From a virus, in IMG/VR virus record IMGVR_UViG_3300025168_000651, positions 1-24,232 of that record: DNA of 24,232 bases, one strand, 5' to 3'. The notes beneath the pieces are model-generated. The model was not told the DNA's origin, did not search any database, and was given only the letters and a program-made list of their open reading frames with translations. Shown here in pieces: positions 7,926 through 13,873 of this stretch. The translations under genes were made by a program, and so were the position numbers. How positions within the stretch are numbered: position 1 is the first letter of the stretch; each line of letters opens with the position of its first letter.

Positions 7926-7973
7926 TTTACTTTTTAAAAAAGCGTTATTAAGTTTAGTTGTGAATAAAATAAA
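7926..7973 (+). promoter_or_regulatory. Early promoter C with repeated leader motif
   Basis: TTTACT (7926-7931), a 17-base spacer and TAAGTT (7949-7954) are followed four bases later by TGTGAATAA (7959-7967), in the same geometry as promoters A and E but with weaker hexamers. The block TTGTGAATAAAATAAA spans 7958-7973. It heads the long gene chain from 8002 to 13794. The gap 7886-8001 also has a 10-base palindrome CTTAGCTAAG at 7893-7902, a possible operator. Confidence 0.65.
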
Positions 7974-8001
7974 TAATACAAACAAAACAGGGAGAAATCA
8001 G

Positions 8002-8190
8002 ATGATAAAGTTTGGAGACAAATTAGAATTAAACTATGAACATGATAATATTACTGTTGAAGTAATAGACATAGATACTTGCGAAAAAGGAAGAGGAACT
8101 ATTTATGTTTTTACTTTAGGCGGAAGTGCTGGTTTTGATTCATACGCTTATAGAAATCAAATTGTAAAAGTAAACGGAAAAAGGATTTAA
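8002..8190 (+). CDS. Small beta-rich protein, unknown function
   Basis: I place the start at ATG 8002, behind AGGGAGA (7989-7995), giving 62 residues. A GTG at 7960 is in frame but belongs to the repeated leader motif and would put 14 low-complexity residues in front. The protein alternates short strands (KLELNYEHD, ITVEVIDIDT, GTIYVFTLGG, QIVKVNGKRI), suggesting a small barrel such as an SH3-like or OB-like fold. It is the first gene of the unit driven by promoter C. No known family is recognised. Confidence 0.65.
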   Translation: MIKFGDKLELNYEHDNITVEVIDIDTCEKGRGTIYVFTLGGSAGFDSYAYRNQIVKVNGKRI

Positions 8191-8192
8191 TA

Positions 8193-8414
8193 ATGAATTT
8201 AATTACTATAATAAATAAGTTCTGTTTAGTTAATAGTTTTTTACCTTGGCAGTTGTATGGTTCTAGTTCAGAAGTCGTTGTTAGGTACAAAGCAAATGAA
8301 AAAAAAGAATTTACTAACTTTGCCAATCTAGTTTCTAATCTAAAGTTAGTATCTTTAAATACTACTGTTTTTGTAGAAGAAAATAAGTTAGTAATTACAA
8401 AAGGTATTAAGTAA
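8193..8414 (+). CDS. Small hypothetical protein
   Basis: The product has 73 residues. ATG 8193 lies two bases after the previous stop, consistent with coupled translation; the upstream AAAAAGG (8178-8184) is a weak ribosome site. It has a hydrophobic N-terminus (MNLITIINKFCLVNSFLPW), not long enough for a confident membrane segment, followed by alternating strands (EVVVRYKAN, LKLVSLNTTVFVEENKLVITKG). It sits in a run of four short unknown genes joined by overlaps. I do not recognise the family. Confidence 0.6.
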   Translation: MNLITIINKFCLVNSFLPWQLYGSSSEVVVRYKANEKKEFTNFANLVSNLKLVSLNTTVFVEENKLVITKGIK

Positions 8415-8656
8415 TGCGAACACCTTTTAACTTTAAATATCACGCTGAAATTAGATACGAAACAGAAGAGTCCTTTAATTTTACAAACGCTAATGGAAAC
8501 ACATTTGAAGAGCTAATGGAAGATATAAGAGAAAGACTAGAAAAATATAAAAACAGGATGCCTAAGGTTGTTGTAGCTCTTGAAAACCCCAATGAAAGTA
8601 ATTGCGAAGATGTTACGTATTCAGTTAAATTAAATCTTAAATATGGAGACGAATAA
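8414..8656 (+). CDS. Small acidic hypothetical protein
   Basis: The 80-residue protein begins in a TAATG overlap at 8414 and ends in another at 8656. Strand-like ends (FKYHAEIRYETEESFNF and DVTYSVKLNLKYGDE) flank a helix (TFEELMEDIRERLEKYKNRM), an alpha/beta arrangement. A single Cys (near residue 64) gives no metal site. The tight overlaps on both sides suggest co-expression with its neighbours. Function unknown. Confidence 0.6.
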   Translation: MRTPFNFKYHAEIRYETEESFNFTNANGNTFEELMEDIRERLEKYKNRMPKVVVALENPNESNCEDVTYSVKLNLKYGDE

Positions 8657-9060
8657 TGGTTCCTTTAAATAAAACTTTAGCCAAGCATACAGAAAAAGAA
8701 TATTTAGAATTAGAAACTAATTATTTAAACCTTTTTACTTTTATTCAAAGTCTTTTAACAATTACAGAAAACAAAGATATTAATTCAGACTCACAAAGAC
8801 TTAGCCACTTTAACGCCTTAACTATTCGCCTTAATGAAGGCATAAACAGATTTGAAAAATTCACAAAAGACCTTCGGAGTAATTTATTCACAAGGAACTC
8901 CGCATCTTCCGACTCCGAAGGCAAAGACTATGAAGTAAGGATATTGGCTACAAAGCAAGAAAAAAGGCTTATAATAGAGGCTTTAGAGCATATGGCTAAT
9001 AGTTATCCAGATATGAAAATTGCTGACGAATTTCAGCAAATAGCGAATGAAATAAAATAG
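8656..9060 (+). CDS. Helical hypothetical protein
   Basis: The 134-residue product is largely helical (AKHTEKEYLELETNYLNLF, then a C-terminal stretch TKQEKRLIIEALEHMANSYP), with a Ser/Asp-rich linker near residues 82-90. The linker region is encoded by DNA containing a perfect 10-bp inverted repeat (8871-8880 and 8912-8921) whose loop holds TTATTCACA, so this short stretch may be under DNA- or RNA-level selection. The start is in a TAATG overlap with the previous gene. No known family is recognised. Confidence 0.6.
   Translation: MVPLNKTLAKHTEKEYLELETNYLNLFTFIQSLLTITENKDINSDSQRLSHFNALTIRLNEGINRFEKFTKDLRSNLFTRNSASSDSEGKDYEVRILATKQEKRLIIEALEHMANSYPDMKIADEFQQIANEIK
8871..8921 (+). repeat. Perfect 10-bp inverted repeat enclosing a DnaA-box-like 9-mer
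   Basis: CCTTCGGAGT (8871-8880) and ACTCCGAAGG (8912-8921) are exact reverse complements separated by 31 bases. The loop contains TTATTCACA (8884-8892), the same 9-mer found in opposite orientation at the early leaders. It is inside a coding gene and is markedly more GC-rich than its surroundings. Confidence 0.6.
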
Positions 9061-9070
9061 GAGAAATAAA

Positions 9071-9307
9071 ATGAGTCAAACTAAAGAAATAAAACACTAT
9101 TTACAGTCGGGAGGAAAACTAACATCTTTAGATGCTTTAGATAAATTTAAATGTTTTCGATTGGCTGCAGTTGTTCATAATTTAAGACTAGAAGGATTAG
9201 ATGTAAAAACTAAAATGCTAAAGAATGGACAGAAGTCTTACGCTCAGTATTATTTAGAAAATCCAACAGGAAACAAAGATCAGTTTAAATTGTTTGGGAG
9301 TAAATAA
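9071..9307 (+). CDS. Helix-turn-helix protein (HTH_39 type)
   Basis: This 78-residue protein has an AGGAGA ribosome site and ATG at 9071. The segment KEIKHYLQSGGKLTSLDALDKFKCFRLAAVVHNLRLEGLDVKT (residues 5-47), followed by the strand pair KMLKNGQKSYAQYYL, matches the pattern I know for the phage helix-turn-helix family HTH_39 (a winged helix of about 70 residues). Such proteins bind DNA and are common beside phage replication genes. It may regulate this early region, possibly through the repeated leader motif, but that link is speculation. It ends in a TAATG overlap with the next small gene. Confidence 0.7.
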   Translation: MSQTKEIKHYLQSGGKLTSLDALDKFKCFRLAAVVHNLRLEGLDVKTKMLKNGQKSYAQYYLENPTGNKDQFKLFGSK

Positions 9308-9453
9308 TGATAGTTCTAAATATTGCAGAGTGGATTGCGAATCTATTAATTTTAGGTTTAGCTGGCGTAATCTGGTTTATTGTCATTTTTGGTTTTATGA
9401 TGTTGTTTTCAGTAATAGCTAGAGGCATTAAAGAGGTTACTGGAAATGAATAA
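9307..9453 (+). CDS. Single-span membrane microprotein
   Basis: The ORF encodes 48 residues from ATG 9307 (TAATG overlap) to TAA 9451-9453. Nearly the whole N-terminal 37 residues are hydrophobic (NLLILGLAGVIWFIVIFGFM and onward), followed by a short charged tail ARGIKEVTGNE. One long or two short membrane helices are possible. It could be a holin-like or superinfection-exclusion protein. It lies in the early block, away from any lysis gene, so the role is open. Confidence 0.6.
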   Translation: MIVLNIAEWIANLLILGLAGVIWFIVIFGFMMLFSVIARGIKEVTGNE

Positions 9454-9559
9454 ATATCAAAAGAAAATAAAATCATTCTTTAGTTTTATGGAAGTAATGT
9501 TTTTTATTTTAGTTGGAGTATCAATGTTAAATTTGTTTTTTCAATTAATAACAAAATAA
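9446..9559 (+). CDS. Second membrane microprotein, overlapping the first
   Basis: ATG 9446 overlaps the last 8 bases of the preceding ORF, and the frame runs to TAA 9557-9559, giving 37 residues. A basic N-terminus (MNKYQKKIKS) precedes a hydrophobic span (MEVMFFILVGVSMLNLFF), predicting the N-terminus inside. The pair of overlapping membrane peptides may work together. Support is only size, hydrophobicity and the overlap, so it might be spurious. Confidence 0.5.
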   Translation: MNKYQKKIKSFFSFMEVMFFILVGVSMLNLFFQLITK

Positions 9560-9568
9560 GGAGTAGTA

Positions 9569-10189
9569 ATGTTTTTACAATTAAAAAAATCCACTCATAT
9601 AGATAAAACTTTGAGTGTACAACTAAGGGAAGACCCCATACAAATTCAGGGTAAAATGAACAATTTTCAAAAACTAGAATATGAATTGCCAGTTACAAAT
9701 ATTGGTGATAATTATTCAGCAGAAAAATGGGGAGATAAAGACGCTATAACATTTAAAAAAGGAGACAATCTTAATTTAAAATGTACAGGTGCTTTATATT
9801 CAAAATTAGTTGATTATTCAAAAGCTGAATTAGTAGATATAACAATGATTCCAACTGATAAAGGAGTAACGTGGAGAGTTGCACCAAGTATAAGCCAATG
9901 GGAAAAACCTGTGGATGATGGAGGTGTAACTTCAAAACCTTATGGATATGATTCTGTTAAAAATAGAGATGATGGAAGAAGCTTAGAAATAAAATGGGGA
10001 ATGGCTTTTAATAATGCAACTAGATTATTTACTCATTCAAAAATGCCATATGAAGATAGGGTTGAAGCGATAGAAAAAATAATGCCAAAAATGTTTGAGA
10101 TTGCTTGTGGAATGAAACCATTAACTAGCCACGAAGTTCCTACGGAAATTAAAAAAGTAGAGGAGAATAATGATGACTTACCATTCTAA
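9569..10189 (+). CDS. Single-stranded DNA-binding protein-like
   Basis: This 206-residue protein has AAGGAG ahead of ATG 9569. The C-terminus is acidic and ends NNDDLPF, very close to the DDIPF tip by which bacterial SSBs recruit partner proteins. Residues about 30-115 are strand-rich (QKLEYELPVTNIGDN, AITFKKGDNLNLKCTG, AELVDITMIPTDKGVTWRVAP), compatible with an OB fold. The remaining part is polar with a helix rich in acidic and basic residues. It likely coats single-stranded phage DNA and may attract host replication proteins. Its location upstream of a nuclease and a replisome-organiser-like gene fits. The last 20 bases overlap the next ORF. Homology to a named SSB family was not established. 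Confidence 0.65.
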   Translation: MFLQLKKSTHIDKTLSVQLREDPIQIQGKMNNFQKLEYELPVTNIGDNYSAEKWGDKDAITFKKGDNLNLKCTGALYSKLVDYSKAELVDITMIPTDKGVTWRVAPSISQWEKPVDDGGVTSKPYGYDSVKNRDDGRSLEIKWGMAFNNATRLFTHSKMPYEDRVEAIEKIMPKMFEIACGMKPLTSHEVPTEIKKVEENNDDLPF

Positions 10190-10367
10190 AAAAATAACAG
10201 AACCAGCTATGGATAATCTTTTAAAAAAAAGTATGAAGCATAAAAAGACATTAAACTGGTATATAAAGTTCTATGAAAATTTATGGACAAGTGGAAAGAT
10301 ACTACCTAATGGAGGAGCTTACAGAAGATTGGTTCAGTTAAAAGAAAGATATATCAGTTCTTATTAA
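10170..10367 (+). CDS. Small basic hypothetical protein
   Basis: The 65-residue ORF starts at ATG 10170 (or 10173), with AGGAG at 10161-10165 embedded in the end of the SSB-like gene, and overlaps that gene's acidic tip in another frame. It is basic and helical (NLLKKSMKHKKTLNWYIKFYENLW) with a Gly-rich turn (SGKILPNGGAYRR). It ends in a TAATG overlap with the HNH gene. It is probably real given the ribosome site and the gap it fills. No known family is recognised. Confidence 0.6.
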   Translation: MMTYHSKKITEPAMDNLLKKSMKHKKTLNWYIKFYENLWTSGKILPNGGAYRRLVQLKERYISSY

Positions 10368-10732
10368 TGAAAAAACCTGAAAAAGTTAAATTAAATAAAC
10401 TTGTTAGGGAGTTATGTTTGCTTAGGGATAAGCATTGTTTGAGGTGCGGTAAAACTACTGCACTTCAGGCGTCTCATATTTATCCTAAAGGCAAATATCC
10501 AAAAATGCAATTTAATCCAGATAATGTGAAAATCCTTTGCTTAGGTTGTCACCTATATTGGTGGCATAAGCATCCAATAGAAGCACATAAATGGGCTGAA
10601 AAAACATTAGGCAAATCTAGATTAAATAGATTAAAAAAGCAGTCAAATACAATAAACAAAACACTTTGGGATTTTAAAGAAATACAGAGTGAATTAAAAA
10701 AACAAATAGGGGAATATAATGGAAGTTTCTAA
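10367..10732 (+). CDS. HNH-type nuclease, NinG/Rap-like
   Basis: This 121-residue protein shows a treble-clef HNH layout: CLRC at residues 24-27, ASH with H37, NPDN at 50-53, and CLGCH at 58-62. The order C-x2-C, then H, then N, then C-x2-CH matches small phage HNH proteins, including the NinG/Rap group that cuts recombination junctions. The C-terminal 40 residues are a basic helix (KSRLNRLKKQ). It may process replication or recombination intermediates, or nick DNA at packaging, as HNH proteins of other siphoviruses do. The substrate cannot be read from sequence. It lies between the SSB-like gene and the organiser-like gene. Confidence 0.7.
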   Translation: MKKPEKVKLNKLVRELCLLRDKHCLRCGKTTALQASHIYPKGKYPKMQFNPDNVKILCLGCHLYWWHKHPIEAHKWAEKTLGKSRLNRLKKQSNTINKTLWDFKEIQSELKKQIGEYNGSF

Positions 10733-10817
10733 TTGTTGTGGAGTAAAACTTTATGATGACTATGATATTTGCCCTAAGTGTTTAGAACATTGTGATAGAG
10801 AAAAAGAAGATAAATAA
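10719..10817 (+). CDS. 32-residue zinc-knuckle microprotein
   Basis: ATG 10719 follows AGGGGA and overlaps the end of the HNH gene; the stop is at 10815-10817. The peptide MEVSNCCGVKLYDDYDICPK continues with CLEHC and a charged tail, giving two Cys pairs (CCG, CPKC) and a terminal HC, enough for one zinc site. Peptides of this CCG...YGICPxC type occur in many marine phages, as I recall, but their role is unknown. It is separated from the next gene by 16 bases containing an AAGGAG site. Confidence 0.65.
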   Translation: MEVSNCCGVKLYDDYDICPKCLEHCDREKEDK

Positions 10818-10833
10818 CAAAAAGGAGAATATA

Positions 10834-11616
10834 ATGGCTAAAAGATTTATAGATACTAAAATGTGGGATAAAGCGTGGTACAGAAGATTGAGTCCAAAAT
10901 GTAAATTAATATGGATATACTTACTAACAAGATGCGACCATGCTGGAATTTGGGATGCTGACTGGGAGGCTATGAATTTTTTTATAGGAGAAAGTGTTGC
11001 CTATGAAGATTTACCAGACACAATAAAAGAAAAAATGCTTTCTATAAAAGAAGGAGATCAGTATTTTTTACCTTCATTTATTAGTTTTCAATATGGAGTT
11101 TTAAGAGAGAATAGCAAACCTCATATGAGTGTAATTAAGAGACTATCAGAAAAGAACTTATTAAACTCTTTAGAAAGTGTTCATAGAACTATTAAAGATA
11201 AAGATAAGGCTATAGAAAAAGGTAAATCTAAAGAACTAAGAGAGGCTGAATTTAGTAAAAACTCTTTTTTTATAGCTAGTAATATTGAAGATGTTAAAGA
11301 AAGAACAGTGGATAGTTTTATAGATTACTGGACTGAATCAAATACTACTGGTACTAAAATGAAATTTGAAATGGAAAAAACATTCGATATTAATAGAAGA
11401 TTAAAAAAATGGATTTCTAATGATAAAGATTGGAACATACAGAAAAAAGAAAAAGTTTCTTTTGAGTCTACTTTTAAGAAAACGCCTACAGGACTCTATA
11501 AAGCTTATTGCTCTAAATGTGGCAAAAGAGAAATGCCTAATGATAAATGGCAATTAAAAGAAGGCTCTAACTGCTGTAGAGTTGATTACGTTCCAGAGGC
11601 TTTAGATGGAGAATGA
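10834..11616 (+). CDS. Replisome organiser / replication initiator-like protein
   Basis: I place the start at ATG 10834, preceded by AAAGGAG. A GTG at 10792 in the same frame overlaps the zinc-knuckle gene and reads through the ribosome site. The 260-residue protein begins AKRFIDTKMWDKAWYRRLSP, then KLIWIYLLTRCDHAGIWDADW, a pattern I associate with the N-terminal winged-helix region of phage replication proteins that load host helicase (lambda O / DnaD-like organisers). A charged linker at about 125-150 follows. Near the C-terminus CSKCGKREMP and SNCC (about residues 228-248) may form a zinc site. Together with the SSB-like protein it suggests replication by the host replisome. An origin is often inside such genes, but no clear iterons were seen here. 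Confidence 0.65.
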   Translation: MAKRFIDTKMWDKAWYRRLSPKCKLIWIYLLTRCDHAGIWDADWEAMNFFIGESVAYEDLPDTIKEKMLSIKEGDQYFLPSFISFQYGVLRENSKPHMSVIKRLSEKNLLNSLESVHRTIKDKDKAIEKGKSKELREAEFSKNSFFIASNIEDVKERTVDSFIDYWTESNTTGTKMKFEMEKTFDINRRLKKWISNDKDWNIQKKEKVSFESTFKKTPTGLYKAYCSKCGKREMPNDKWQLKEGSNCCRVDYVPEALDGE

Positions 11617-11878
11617 TGAAAATATACATATAATTGATTATATATTAAGAAAAACAGATTCTAATAATTATCATTCTATAAAATTTGGACATTTAAAAAG
11701 TCCTCATAGAAAGTATAAAATAGATGACATTATAAAATACTGCAAAATGTGTGAAAGAACTTGGAGCAAAGTGCCTGATTGGGTTGATAAAAATATGATA
11801 AGAGTTTACCCTAAAGGCATTGTTCCTAAAATAGGGAAAGAAGTTAAAAAATGCCCAATATGCAAGGAGAAAAAATGA
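11606..11878 (+). CDS. Zinc-ribbon protein, unknown function
   Basis: The 90-residue protein starts 11 bases inside the previous gene. CKMC at residues 46-49 and CPIC at 83-86 form two Cys pairs 33 residues apart, a rubredoxin-like zinc-ribbon spacing, with a Trp shortly after the first pair (ERTW) and YPKGIVPKIGK before the second. The N-terminal 40 residues are polar with no motif. Such ribbons often bind nucleic acid or protein partners. It overlaps the next gene as ATGA, so translation is coupled. Confidence 0.6.
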   Translation: MENDENIHIIDYILRKTDSNNYHSIKFGHLKSPHRKYKIDDIIKYCKMCERTWSKVPDWVDKNMIRVYPKGIVPKIGKEVKKCPICKEKK

Positions 11879-12147
11879 ATAAAGATAAAAAACAACCTAA
11901 TTTATTCGGAGATAGCTTTGAAGAGCTAGACTGGTGGAAAGAGAGCTGGAAAGATATGCCTGAATTTAAATCAGAAAACTTACAACCAGAGTTCACGATA
12001 CTGGTTCATTTTAGAAATGCAAAAGATGTAGAAGAGTTTTCTGAATTACTAGAACAGCCTGTTTACAGTACAACTAAATCAATATGGTATCCTAAAATAG
12101 AAATTACAAGGTATATGAATAAAAGGTATATAGATGAAGAAAAATAA
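11875..12147 (+). CDS. Conserved phage protein with LDWWKESW / TKSIWYP motifs
   Basis: The start is placed at ATG 11875, in an ATGA overlap with AAGGAG at 11864-11869. An upstream in-frame ATG at 11851 would extend further into the preceding gene. The 90-residue product has two strong blocks: FEELDWWKESWKDMPEF (residues 15-31) and TILVHFRNAKDVEEFSELL (44-62) followed by TKSIWYPKIEI. I recall proteins with these blocks as a recurrent phage and mobile-element family near DNA-modification or ParB-like genes, with no established activity. The HFRNAKDVEEFSELL segment looks like a small ferredoxin-like alpha/beta unit. Here it directly precedes a methyltransferase and glycosyltransferase pair. Confidence 0.6.
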   Translation: MNKDKKQPNLFGDSFEELDWWKESWKDMPEFKSENLQPEFTILVHFRNAKDVEEFSELLEQPVYSTTKSIWYPKIEITRYMNKRYIDEEK

Positions 12148-12970
12148 TTTATTAAATGAAAAACCTAAAGCTTTATTAAAAGACTTTATTAATAATTATA
12201 AATCTTTATATGAAGTTGATGAAGAATTTTCTTTAAAACTTATAAATAAATGTATAAAACACTATCAGAATAAATCAAAACAACCTTTATATCTTAAAAA
12301 TTTAATGAAAAAATGGTATGATGGTCTAGATAAAGTAGAAAAAAACATAGTTGAAGATTTTAATTATTCTGTATATAACGACAGATATTATTTTGCTACT
12401 GATTTATGGCCTTGTTTTGTTTTATATAGTCGGAAATATATTTTAGGAGTATTGAAAAATGAAACTATATATAATCAAATTAAAAAATGTAATTCTATAA
12501 TTGACTTAGGTTGTGGATTAGGGTACTCAACTGCTATGCTAAAACAAGCTTTTCCAAATAAAGAAATAATAGGAACAAACTTAGAAGATACTGAACAGTA
12601 TAGTTTTTGTGAAAAAATGAGTAATATGTATAATTTTAAAATTATAGAATCTGAACAAAAGATAAATAAAAATATTGATGTAGTTTTTGCCTCTGAATAT
12701 TTTGAGCATATATTTGATGCCCCTATAAATATTCAAAGATTAATAGAGAAAATAAAACCTAAGTTTTTATTGTTGGCAAATACTTTTTCACAAAAATCAG
12801 TTGGGCATTTTAATTATTATGAATATAGAAATTATGATGCTAAACTTCTTCAGTTTGTAGATAATAAAAAAACATCTAAAATATTTAATAATGTTTTAAA
12901 AAGACTTGGTTATGAGTTAGTAAAAACAGGAATGTGGAATAATAGACCTAATTTTTGGAGAAAAAAATGA
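12134..12970 (+). CDS. Class I SAM-dependent methyltransferase
   Basis: The 278-residue protein starts at ATG 12134, 14 bases inside the previous gene. A helical N-terminal extension of about 115 residues precedes a Rossmann methyltransferase core: motif I SIIDLGCGLGYSTAML (DLGCGLG at 124-130), an acidic strand end at EIIGTNLED (144-152), and motif IV-like VVFASEYFEHI (183-193). The DPPY/NPPY signature of N6-adenine or N4-cytosine methylases is absent and no Pro-Cys motif of C5 methylases is seen, so direct base methylation is uncertain. A sugar, small molecule or modified base is possible. An ATGA overlap couples it to the glycosyltransferase gene, suggesting sequential action. Confidence 0.75.
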   Translation: MKKNNLLNEKPKALLKDFINNYKSLYEVDEEFSLKLINKCIKHYQNKSKQPLYLKNLMKKWYDGLDKVEKNIVEDFNYSVYNDRYYFATDLWPCFVLYSRKYILGVLKNETIYNQIKKCNSIIDLGCGLGYSTAMLKQAFPNKEIIGTNLEDTEQYSFCEKMSNMYNFKIIESEQKINKNIDVVFASEYFEHIFDAPINIQRLIEKIKPKFLLLANTFSQKSVGHFNYYEYRNYDAKLLQFVDNKKTSKIFNNVLKRLGYELVKTGMWNNRPNFWRKK

Positions 12971-13794
12971 ATCCTAATTATCCAGTTTATATAATATCTA
13001 AAGGAAGATGGGAAAAAAGAAAAACTAGTAGACAGCTAGAGGCTTTAAAAGTTCCATATCATATAGTAATTGAGCCACAAGAATATGATAATTATGCAGC
13101 TGTAATTGACCCAAAGAAAATATTAGTGTTACCTTTTAAAAATTTAGGTCAGGGGTCAATACCCGCCAGGAATTGGGTTTGGGAACACTCTGTTTCAATA
13201 GGGGCAAAACGTCACTGGATATTAGATGATAATCTATATATGTTTTATAGGCATAATAAAAATTTAAAAGTTCCAGTGACTTCTGGGACTATATTTAAAT
13301 GCGCAGAGGACTTTGTAGACAGATATGAAAATGTTGCTATCAGCGGTTTTGAATATTTTATGTTTATTCCAAGAAAAACAAAAAAAGCTCCATACAGATT
13401 AAATACACGTGTTTATAGTTGTATATTAATACAGAATGATATTCCATATAGATGGAGAGGTAGGTATAATGAAGATACTGATTTATCATTAAGAGCGTTA
13501 AAAGATGGTTGGTGTACTGTTTTATTTCAATCTTTTTTATGCGATAAGACAACAACAATGACTGATACTGGAGGAAATACAGAAGATTTATATGAAATTA
13601 AAGATGGAAGATATAAAATGGCTGAGTCTTTATATCTACAACATCCCGATGTAACTACAATTACAAAAAAGTGGGGTAGATGGCAACACCACGTAAACTA
13701 TAAGCCTTTTAGACATAATAAACTAAAGATGAAAAAAGGTTTAATAGTGCCAGATAGAGTTAATAATTATGGAATGGAATTAGTCAAAGTATAA
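12967..13794 (+). CDS. TET/JBP-associated-type glycosyltransferase (TAGT-like)
   Basis: ATG 12967 is chosen because it follows GGAG (12957-12960) and forms an ATGA overlap; the TTG at 12955 lies ahead of that site. The 275-residue protein has a GT-A-like pattern: VYIISKGRWEKRKTSRQLEA at the N-terminus, NLGQGSIPARN at 59-69, HWILDDN at 83-89 (DD likely binds metal and nucleotide sugar), RYNEDTDLSLRALKDG at 166-181, and TGGNTEDLY at 201-209. These match my memory of the TAGT family, predicted to glycosylate hydroxylated bases in phage DNA together with TET/JBP oxygenases. No oxygenase or hydroxymethylase is visible in this window. The C-terminus is basic (KKWGRWQHHVNYKPFRHNKLKMKK begins near 239), consistent with DNA contact. 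Confidence 0.75.
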   Translation: MNPNYPVYIISKGRWEKRKTSRQLEALKVPYHIVIEPQEYDNYAAVIDPKKILVLPFKNLGQGSIPARNWVWEHSVSIGAKRHWILDDNLYMFYRHNKNLKVPVTSGTIFKCAEDFVDRYENVAISGFEYFMFIPRKTKKAPYRLNTRVYSCILIQNDIPYRWRGRYNEDTDLSLRALKDGWCTVLFQSFLCDKTTTMTDTGGNTEDLYEIKDGRYKMAESLYLQHPDVTTITKKWGRWQHHVNYKPFRHNKLKMKKGLIVPDRVNNYGMELVKV

Positions 13795-13832
13795 ATTATA
13801 AAAAAAAGTTATTATTATTTAATTTTTTTAAG

Positions 13833-13858
13833 TAAGCTTAATGGTGAATTAAAATAAA
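13833..13858 (+). promoter_or_regulatory. Repeated early leader motif, copy D (diverged)
   Basis: GGTGAATTA (13843-13851) followed by AAATAAA aligns to the leader with two changes in the 9-mer. TAAGCT (13833-13838) occupies the -10 position four bases upstream, inside the palindrome TAAGCTTA (13833-13840). The -35 position (TATTAT, 13810-13815) is poor. The copy heads the single gene at 13874, with AGGAG at 13862-13866. Confidence 0.5.
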
Positions 13859-13873
13859 ATTAGGAGAAATTTA

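Noticed and set aside
7960-8001. GTG start at 7960 for the 8002 gene
   Set aside because: The GTG is part of the repeated leader motif. ATG 8002 has its own AGGGAGA site and avoids a low-complexity extension.
6989-9426. Shared TAGCTAGAGGC at 6989-6999 and 9416-9426
   Set aside because: An 11-base match between a non-coding site and a coding stretch, with flanks unrelated; plausible by chance in this composition.
12784-12792. TTTTTCACA as an additional DnaA-box copy
   Set aside because: It fits only the looser TTWTNCACA consensus, lies in coding sequence, and lacks the conserved flanks of the other copies.
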